6,177 bases of DNA, from contig JALQTL010000138.1 of NCBI GenBank assembly GCA_023260935.1, positions 1-6,177 of the forward strand, given 5' to 3'. This document shows, piece after piece, positions 1 to 4,126 of the stretch. The DNA comes from Paracoccaceae bacterium. Its GTDB lineage: Bacteria; Pseudomonadota; Alphaproteobacteria; Rhodobacterales; Rhodobacteraceae. A program made the position numbers and the translations under genes. The notes under the pieces were generated by a model. That model saw only the letters and a program-made list of their open reading frames with translations. It did not search any database and was not told the DNA's origin. Every line of letters starts with the position of its first letter. Position 1 is the first letter of the stretch.

Positions 1-1
1 C

Positions 2-1228
2 ATGCTCGCCCCCTTCGCCTGCCAGCCCGATGGCTTTCGCGGCAGGCTTTTTCCCGAAACCATGTCGACCTTTCGTTCCCCGTTTCAGCGCGACAGGGAC
101 AGGATCATCCATTCCAGCGCCTTTCGCCGGCTGAAGCACAAGACGCAGGTTTTTGTGGAACATGAAGGTGATTATTACCGCACCCGTCTGACCCATTCGA
201 TCGAGGTGGCGCAGGTGGCGCGCACGATTTCGGGTGTTCTGGGTCTGAACACCGACCTGGCCGAGGCCATTGCCCTTGCGCATGATCTGGGCCACACGCC
301 CTTTGGCCATACTGGCGAGGATGCGCTGGCCGCGCTGATGGAACCCTTTGGCGGTTTCGATCACAACGCGCAGGCGCTGCGGATCGTGACCCAGCTTGAA
401 CGCCATTACGCCGATTTCGATGGTCTTAACCTGACATGGGAATGTCTGGAAGGCATCGCCAAGCACAACGGCCCCGTCATCGGCCCCAATGCCGACCCCA
501 AGCATGCCGGCGCCCCGCTGCCCTATGCGCTAAAAGCGGTGAACGACGCCTGGGATCTGGAGCTTGATACCCACGCCAGCGCCGAGGCACAGGTCGCGGC
601 GATTGCCGATGATGTCGCCTATTCCCATCACGATCTGCATGATGGCCTGCGTTCGGGGCTGTTTGTCGATGCCGATCTGATGGACCTGCCCGTCACCGGC
701 CCCGCCTATGCCGAGGTGGACCGGCTTTACCCCGGGCTGGACAGGATGCGCCGCCGGCACGAAGCCTTGCGCCGGGTCTTCGGACGGATGGTCGAGGATG
801 TGATCGCCGTGGCGCAGGGCCGGCTGGAAGCCGCGCAGCCGCAATCGGTGGATGATATCCGCCACATGGGCACCACGATCATCCGTTTCTCAAAGCCGCT
901 GTATCAGGAGTTGAAGGCGATCCGGTCGTTCCTGTTCCACCGGATGTATCGCGCGCCTTCGGTGATGGAGGTGCGCAGCAAGGTGACGGATGTGGTGCGC
1001 GATCTGTTTCACGCCTTCATGTTCGATCCCCGCCTGTTGCCAGAGGATTGGCAGGATGCGGTGCGCGGGGCCGAAAGTGAACTGGCCCTTGCCCGGGTGA
1101 TTGCCGATTACGTTGCCGGCATGACCGACCGTTTTGCCATTCAGGAACATGCGCGGCTGTGCGGGGGCACGGTGCTGGCGGCACAGACCCTTGCGATTGG
1201 CCAGACGGGCCCGCGTTTCCCGGCCTGA
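2..1228 (+). CDS. dgt: dGTPase-like HD-domain dNTP triphosphohydrolase
   Basis: Predicted deoxyguanosinetriphosphate triphosphohydrolase-like protein (type 2 subfamily). Family members are cytosolic HD-superfamily metalloenzymes that cleave dNTPs to deoxynucleoside plus tripolyphosphate and so tune dNTP pools. Seen in the sequence: the family N-terminal signature around residues 26-56 (SPFQRDRDRIIHSSAFRRLK followed by HKTQVFVEHEGDYYRTRLTH). The HD metal site is also intact: His65 in RLTHSIEVAQ, His94-Asp95 in LAHDLGHTPFGHTGEDAL, and Asp204 in IADDVAYSHHDLHDGLRSG. The length of 408 residues is about normal. The ATG at base 2 fits the usual short N-terminus before the RGRLFPE segment, but a start a few codons upstream, outside the window, cannot be excluded. 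The gene ends 12 bases from the convergent dsbB-type gene. Substrate preference (dGTP or other dNTPs) cannot be read from the sequence. Confidence 0.93.
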   Translation: MLAPFACQPDGFRGRLFPETMSTFRSPFQRDRDRIIHSSAFRRLKHKTQVFVEHEGDYYRTRLTHSIEVAQVARTISGVLGLNTDLAEAIALAHDLGHTPFGHTGEDALAALMEPFGGFDHNAQALRIVTQLERHYADFDGLNLTWECLEGIAKHNGPVIGPNADPKHAGAPLPYALKAVNDAWDLELDTHASAEAQVAAIADDVAYSHHDLHDGLRSGLFVDADLMDLPVTGPAYAEVDRLYPGLDRMRRRHEALRRVFGRMVEDVIAVAQGRLEAAQPQSVDDIRHMGTTIIRFSKPLYQELKAIRSFLFHRMYRAPSVMEVRSKVTDVVRDLFHAFMFDPRLLPEDWQDAVRGAESELALARVIADYVAGMTDRFAIQEHARLCGGTVLAAQTLAIGQTGPRFPA

Positions 1229-1240
1229 GCGATGCGGTGT

Positions 1241-1720
1241 TCAGGCGGCCTTGCGCCGGGCCGCCGAAAGCCACAGCAGGGCAAAAAGCAGCGACAGGAT
1301 GGCGTTCCACCCGGCCATCGAAATACCGGCCATTTGCCACGGGATAGCATCGCAGCGCACCGGCTGGGCCACATCCTTCGTGGGGTCCAGCAGGTCGGCC
1401 ACGCCCACGCCCGACAGCGTGTTCACGCTGCAATTGGCAAGACCTTCCCACCAGCCCTGTTCAACACCTGCGTGAAACAGGCCGATCCCGGCCGTCGTCA
1501 GCGCGGCAAGCGCGCCCAGCCACAACAGCCAGCGCCAGCCCGTTGCCAGCACCATGAGCAGGATCGCCACCGCTGCGGCATGCGGCCAGCGTTGCCACAG
1601 GCACAGCTGACAGGGCAGAAGCCCGCCGATGTATTGAAAGGCAAAGGCGCCGGCCAGAAGGGCGGCAGAGCCCAGTCCGGCGGCAAGGGTCAGCAGGCGT
1701 TGCGGCGTGGTCAGCATCAT
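1241..1720 (-). CDS. dsbB: DsbB-type disulfide bond formation protein
   Basis: Inner-membrane thiol oxidase of the DsbB family, 159 residues. Known members reoxidise periplasmic DsbA and pass the electrons to ubiquinone. Seen here: the first redox pair in PCQLCLWQRW (Cys37, Cys40), with Arg44 at the same spacing as the quinone-contacting Arg48 of E. coli DsbB. A second periplasmic pair is Cys97 (LANCSVN) and Cys123 (VRCDAIPWQM), followed by the typical GISMAGWNAILSL segment. Four hydrophobic helices fit roughly residues 9-31, 45-61, 64-84 and 135-153. Translation begins at two adjacent ATG codons inside the overlap with the upstream DedA-type gene, so the exact first Met is uncertain by one codon. 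No good Shine-Dalgarno is visible, which suggests coupled translation. No DsbA gene is present in the window, so the partner must lie elsewhere. Confidence 0.93.
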   Translation of the reverse strand: MMLTTPQRLLTLAAGLGSAALLAGAFAFQYIGGLLPCQLCLWQRWPHAAAVAILLMVLATGWRWLLWLGALAALTTAGIGLFHAGVEQGWWEGLANCSVNTLSGVGVADLLDPTKDVAQPVRCDAIPWQMAGISMAGWNAILSLLFALLWLSAARRKAA

Positions 1721-2295
1721 ATGTATCTCAACAGGACAAAGCCGCCCAGCAGCAGCACGATCAGCAGCGTGAAGATGGCACCCAGCCGGCGTTCGATGAA
1801 ATCACGAATGGGTGCGCCGAATTTCCACAGAAGGGTTGCCACCACGAAAAAGCGCAGCCCCCGCGCAAGGACAGAGGCCAGCATGAACACGGTCAGGTTC
1901 AGCCCGGTGCTGCCCGACAGGATGGTGACCACCTTGTAGGGAAAGGGGGTGACGCCCGCGATCAGCACGGCCCAGGCGCCCCAGTCGTTATAGGTCTGGC
2001 GGAAGGTATCGAAATTCTCGGTCTTGCCATAGAATTCCAGCACCGGCAGGCCGACCTGTTCGAACAGCGCCGCCCCGATCCAGTAGCCGAACAGCCCCCC
2101 CAGCACCGAAGATATTGTGGCCACGGCGGCAATCAGAAAGGCACGCCGCGGGGCAGCAAGGATCATCGGAATCATCAGGATGTCGGGCGGGATCGGAAAG
2201 ACCGAGCTTTCGATGAAGGCCACAAAGGCAAGCGCCCACATTGCATGCGGGTGTTCGGCCAGCCGGATCGTCCAGTTGTAAAGCGCGCGGATCAT
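1717..2295 (-). CDS. DedA/YqaA-family inner-membrane protein
   Basis: Polytopic membrane protein of the DedA (SNARE-associated/VTT) superfamily, 192 residues, closest in appearance to the YqaA branch. DedA proteins are linked to envelope integrity and lipid-carrier or phospholipid transport, but the substrate here is unknown. Seen: the N-terminal acidic-proline signature FIESSVFPIPPDIL (Glu29, Pro34, Pro36, Pro37, Asp38), a Gly-rich second hydrophobic stretch (VLGGLFGYWIG, about residues 64-74), a re-entrant-like segment with GVTPFPYKVVTILSG (114-128), the conserved Arg pair in LARGLRFF (143-150), and a C-terminal hydrophobic helix (about 172-190). The ATG at 2293-2295 is preceded on its own strand by AAAGG seven bases upstream. 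Its TGA stop shares four bases (ATGA) with the start of the dsbB-type gene, so the two are probably one transcript. Confidence 0.88.
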   Translation of the reverse strand: MIRALYNWTIRLAEHPHAMWALAFVAFIESSVFPIPPDILMIPMILAAPRRAFLIAAVATISSVLGGLFGYWIGAALFEQVGLPVLEFYGKTENFDTFRQTYNDWGAWAVLIAGVTPFPYKVVTILSGSTGLNLTVFMLASVLARGLRFFVVATLLWKFGAPIRDFIERRLGAIFTLLIVLLLGGFVLLRYI

Positions 2296-2302
2296 GCCAA
2301 AG

Positions 2303-2307
2303 CCTTT
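2303..2307 (-). promoter_or_regulatory. Probable Shine-Dalgarno of the DedA-type gene
   Basis: On the minus strand AAAGG lies seven bases before the ATG at 2293-2295. It supports that ATG as the start and agrees with the usual short YqaA N-terminus. It is only a partial match to the consensus. Confidence 0.45.
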
Positions 2308-2322
2308 GCCCTATTGCGCGGA

Positions 2323-2351
2323 CATGCACCACGAGAACGCGCCCGCGTCAA
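2323..2351 (-). promoter_or_regulatory. Candidate promoter for the DedA-DsbB operon
   Basis: Read on the minus strand, TTGACG (bases 2351-2346) is followed after 17 bases by TGCATG (2328-2323). The -35 is a good match to the sigma-70-type consensus and the -10 is poor. Placement upstream of the first gene of the operon is right, giving a leader of about 20 bases. Inferred from pattern only. Confidence 0.3.
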
Positions 2352-2357
2352 GAACGC

Positions 2358-2386
2358 TTCCGGCCGTGACCGGGCGGCGCTATGTT
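2358..2386 (+). promoter_or_regulatory. Candidate promoter for the zinc metallopeptidase gene
   Basis: TATGTT at 2381-2386 is a plausible -10 element about 30 bases upstream of the start codon. The only hexamer at 17-base spacing is the weak TTCCGG (2358-2363). The region between the two divergent genes is about 120 bases, so both promoters must lie here unless transcription comes from further away. Confidence 0.3.
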
Positions 2387-2402
2387 AGGGGGCGAATGGT
2401 GC

Positions 2403-2408
2403 GGGGGG
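2403..2408 (+). promoter_or_regulatory. G-rich ribosome binding site that favours the ATG at 2416
   Basis: A run of six G lies seven bases before ATG 2416. An in-frame GTG at 2410 would overlap almost directly with this site and add only Met-Tyr ahead of the conserved N-terminus. The site therefore argues for ATG 2416 as the real start. Confidence 0.4.
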
Positions 2409-2415
2409 TGTGTAC

Positions 2416-3261
2416 ATGGAATGGCGGGGCAGGCGGGGCAGCCGCAATATCGAGGATCGGCGGGCGCAGGGCCCGCGGCGCGGTGGCGCTGCCGTCGGTG
2501 GGGTCGGAATGATCGCGATCCTGCTGATCGGCTATTTCCTTGGCATCGACGTGACGCCGCTGCTGAATGACCCCGGCGCCGGGTCTTCGGCGCCGGTGGA
2601 ACTGACCGAGGCCGATCAGGCGGCGGGGGAATTCGTCTCGGTCACGCTGGCCGATACCGAAGAGGTCTGGGCACAGGTGTTCAAGGATCAGTTGGGCCGC
2701 AGCTACACGCCGGCCACGCTGGTGCTGTTCAAGGAAGCCACGCAAAGCCCCTGTGGCGGGGCCAGCGGCGCCACGGGGCCCTTCTACTGCCCGGTCGACA
2801 AGAAGGCCTATCTGGACACCGGCTTTTTCGTGACGCTGGAAAAGCGGCTTGGCGCGCGGGGCGATTTTGCAGCCGCCTATGTGGTGGCCCATGAAATCGC
2901 CCATCATGTGCAGGACGAACTGGGCATTCTGGCCAGGGCCAATGACATCCGCCGTCAGGTCAGCGAGGCGGAAAGCAACGCGATTTCGGTGCGCATCGAA
3001 TTGCAGGCCGATTGTCTTTCCGGTGTCTGGGCGCGGCATGCGGCGCAGGCCTTCGGGTCGATCGACCGCAAGGATCTGGAAGAGGCGGTGCATGCCGCCC
3101 GCCAGATCGGCGACGATACGCTGCAACGGGCAGCCGGGCAGCGGCCGATGCCGCATACCTTTACCCATGGCACGGCCGAACAACGGTCGCGCTGGTTTGT
3201 CACGGGGTTGCAGTCCGGGCAGATCGCCGACTGTGATACGTTTTCGACGGATGATCTATGA
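2416..3261 (+). CDS. Neutral zinc metallopeptidase, YpfJ family
   Basis: Membrane-anchored putative zinc peptidase of the YpfJ/PF04228 family, 281 residues. The family's physiological substrate is not established. Seen: the family N-terminus MEWRGRRGSRNIEDRR, a Gly-rich basic stretch, then one hydrophobic helix (about residues 28-44) that should place the rest in the periplasm. The catalytic part has the two-Cys motif PCGG...GPFYCPVDKKAYLD (Cys113, Cys125), the zinc motif HEIAHH (His159, Glu160, His163), and the downstream IELQADCLSGVW segment (Glu195, Asp199) that probably supplies the third ligand. The C-terminal signature IGDDTLQ...HTFTHGTAEQRSRWF...CDTF is complete. The start at ATG 2416 is preferred over GTG 2410 because of the conserved N-terminus and the G-rich site before it. 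It is transcribed away from the DedA-DsbB operon and stands alone. Nothing looks broken. Confidence 0.92.
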   Translation: MEWRGRRGSRNIEDRRAQGPRRGGAAVGGVGMIAILLIGYFLGIDVTPLLNDPGAGSSAPVELTEADQAAGEFVSVTLADTEEVWAQVFKDQLGRSYTPATLVLFKEATQSPCGGASGATGPFYCPVDKKAYLDTGFFVTLEKRLGARGDFAAAYVVAHEIAHHVQDELGILARANDIRRQVSEAESNAISVRIELQADCLSGVWARHAAQAFGSIDRKDLEEAVHAARQIGDDTLQRAAGQRPMPHTFTHGTAEQRSRWFVTGLQSGQIADCDTFSTDDL

Positions 3262-3273
3262 AAGCAACGGGTG

Positions 3274-3302
3274 TTGACGTGCTGATGGGGCACGGCTAAA
3301 CC
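3274..3302 (+). promoter_or_regulatory. Probable promoter of tRNA-Leu(CAA)
   Basis: TTGACG (3274-3279), a 17-base spacer and TAAACC (3297-3302) would start transcription near 3309, just before the mature tRNA 5' end at 3314. The -35 is strong, the -10 matches three of six consensus bases, and the spacing is ideal. It begins 12 bases after the peptidase stop codon, so the tRNA can be expressed independently of that gene. Confidence 0.55.
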
Positions 3303-3308
3303 CAGCAC
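3279..3308 (+). repeat. Inverted repeat spanning the tRNA promoter -10 region
   Basis: GTGCTG (3279-3284) pairs with CAGCAC (3303-3308), and after a two-base bulge GG (3287-3288) can pair with CC (3301-3302). It lies between the peptidase stop codon and the tRNA. It could act as a hairpin at the end of the peptidase mRNA or as a protein-binding dyad over the promoter, but it has no T-tract and may be chance. Confidence 0.35.
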
Positions 3309-3313
3309 AGGTG

Positions 3314-3397
3314 GCCCGAGTGGCGGAATGGTAGACGCAGCGGATTCAAAATCCGCCGTAGCAATACATGTCGGTTCGAGTCCGACCTTGGGCACCA
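3314..3397 (+). tRNA. tRNA-Leu (anticodon CAA)
   Basis: Complete class II tRNA of 84 bases with encoded CCA. The acceptor GCCCGAG (3314-3320) pairs with CTTGGGC (3387-3393) with one G-U pair; the discriminator is A3394 and CCA is 3395-3397. The anticodon stem GCGGA/TCCGC (3340-3344, 3352-3356) closes the loop TTCAAAA, with anticodon CAA at 3347-3349, reading UUG. The long variable arm (3357-3369, GTA-GCAA-TAC hairpin) is expected for tRNA-Leu. The T arm is GTCGG-TTCGAGT-CCGAC (3370-3386). All stems are intact, so it should be functional. Confidence 0.97.
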
Positions 3398-3424
3398 CTT
3401 CTTTTCCTGAAAGCTGAATGATTC

Positions 3425-3450
3425 GCGCCACTTCAGGCATCTGGTGGCGC
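3425..3450 (+). terminator. Hairpin downstream of tRNA-Leu, possible terminator
   Basis: GCGCCAC (3425-3431) and GTGGCGC (3444-3450) form a perfect 7-bp GC-rich stem, extendable by one T-G wobble, with a loop of about 10 bases. It starts 28 bases after the tRNA CCA end. There is no T-run after it on either strand, so it is not a standard intrinsic terminator. It could still serve as a processing or pausing hairpin for the tRNA precursor. Confidence 0.35.
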
Positions 3451-3793
3451 CGTGACGTGTGGAATCGCCCCGCAATCTGCCGATTGGCGCAGGAACGCGA
3501 ACATCGTTGCGCCAAGGCGGCGGGCAGCGAGCGCAGGAAAGTGCGCGGCACGGCGAAATCGTGATGCCTGGTTCATGTATTCGCATCGGAAACAGTGGTG
3601 CGTCCGCGATCACCTGTGGGCGGGGCCAAAAAGCAGTGCGTTTGCAGCAGGCTGAACAAGTCCCGCTGTTTTGCTGGCGGTGATGGCTCTGGCGCACTGT
3701 TCAGGTTGCAGCAACGGGATGCAATTCAGGGTTGCGCTTTCGCCGTATTCTCGCCACACATGGTCCTTCTGACCGCCCCATTCTGGCCGTTTT

Positions 3794-3824
3794 TTGCTTT
3801 CCGGCATCCTTAAGCGCGTATAAA
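3794..3824 (+). promoter_or_regulatory. Candidate promoter of the RTX gene in an AT-rich island
   Basis: TTGCTT (3794-3799) and TATAAA (3819-3824), 19 bases apart, sit in the most AT-rich patch of this GC-rich region. Both hexamers are reasonable but the spacing is long. If used, it would give an untranslated leader of about 300 bases before the ATG at 4127. Confidence 0.3.
3810..3824 (+). promoter_or_regulatory. CtrA-box-like element (TTAA-N7-TAAA)
   Basis: TTAA (3810-3813), seven bases, then TAAA (3821-3824) differs by one base from the alphaproteobacterial CtrA consensus TTAA-N7-TTAA. It overlaps the promoter-like -10 above, a position where CtrA could act. A single one-mismatch site can occur by chance, so this is inference only. 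Confidence 0.22.
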
Positions 3825-3836
3825 TATGTGCTTGTC

Positions 3837-3860
3837 CGGCCTTGGCTGGGCGAAAGGCCG
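3837..3860. repeat. Inverted repeat CGGCCTT/AAGGCCG
   Basis: Perfect 7-bp arms (3837-3843 and 3854-3860) around a 10-base loop, just downstream of the AT-rich island. No T-tract follows on either strand. It would form a stable hairpin in a leader transcript. Confidence 0.35.
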
Positions 3861-3882
3861 TGGGGGCGGTCGCGTTAAGACA

Positions 3883-3900
3883 ATGTGCTGCCAGGCACAT
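3883..3900. repeat. 18-base dyad ATGTGC-N6-GCACAT
   Basis: Perfect 6-bp inverted half sites separated by six bases, a geometry typical of helix-turn-helix dimer operators. A further ATGTGC half site lies at 3826-3831, next to the candidate -10. A regulator cannot be named. Confidence 0.35.
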
Positions 3901-4114
3901 CGACAGGGATAGTCAGATCCGGCGTGGCCCATCGGGGAAGCGGCGATCGTGGCCGTTTGCGTCGGGGCGGTGATGAACCCTTTGTCTTTCAAGCGGCAGG
4001 CCGAGAAGCGCGATGCTCCGGTCTTTTGTGATCACCGGAAACTTGCGTGACAGTGGGGCGGCCCGAAGGCTGTTCCGATTGGGTGCGAGTGTGCTGCTGG
4101 CGCCTGTTGATTAC

Positions 4115-4120
4115 GAGGAA
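4115..4120 (+). promoter_or_regulatory. Shine-Dalgarno GAGGAA of the RTX gene
   Basis: GAGGAA lies six bases before ATG 4127 and is the best ribosome binding site in the window. It decides the start in favour of 4127 over the in-frame ATG at 4013, which lacks such a site and would add 38 residues not resembling the family N-terminus. Confidence 0.75.
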
Positions 4121-4126
4121 AAGACG

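Larger units (their letters stand above)
3398..4126. other. Gene-free stretch between tRNA-Leu and the RTX gene
   Basis: About 730 bases with no coding region I can support. Open frames here are short, have no good ribosome binding site, resemble no family I recognise and overlap each other on both strands. What can be seen: a GC hairpin (3425-3450), an 11-base dyad GTTGC-A-GCAAC (3705-3715), an AT-rich island (about 3790-3830) with promoter-like and CtrA-like elements, a 7-bp hairpin (3837-3860), an 18-base dyad (3883-3900), and the palindrome GTGATCAC (4028-4035). The simplest reading is a long regulatory leader for the RTX gene, possibly with an untracked small RNA or decayed DNA. Confidence 0.6.

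Noticed and set aside
1244..1265. GGCGGCC/GGCCGCC inverted repeat between the convergent genes, as a bidirectional terminator
   Set aside because: The arms are perfect and the place is right, but the dyad lies inside the last codons of the DsbB-type gene and no T-run follows on either strand. GC-rich coding DNA gives such repeats by chance.
1232..1939. Plus-strand frame of 235 codons opposite the DsbB and DedA-type genes
   Set aside because: It is rich in Gln, Arg, Pro and Gly without hydrophobic segments or motifs, while the minus strand encodes two recognisable membrane proteins over the same bases.
2380..3183. Minus-strand frame of 267 codons opposite the zinc metallopeptidase
   Set aside because: The plus strand encodes an intact YpfJ-family protein with all signatures. 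The antisense frame is a GC-rich shadow without motifs.
3296..3697. Minus-strand frame of 133 codons across the tRNA, containing WCPRSDSNRH and LPFRHSGH
   Set aside because: This peptide is the antisense translation of a tRNA-Leu, a well-known source of spurious hypothetical proteins. It has no other family resemblance.
3762..3812. Short plus-strand frame MVLLTAPFWPFFAFRHP as a leader peptide
   Set aside because: It is 17 codons, has no ribosome site before the ATG, no attenuator-like structure tied to it, and nothing recognisable in its sequence.
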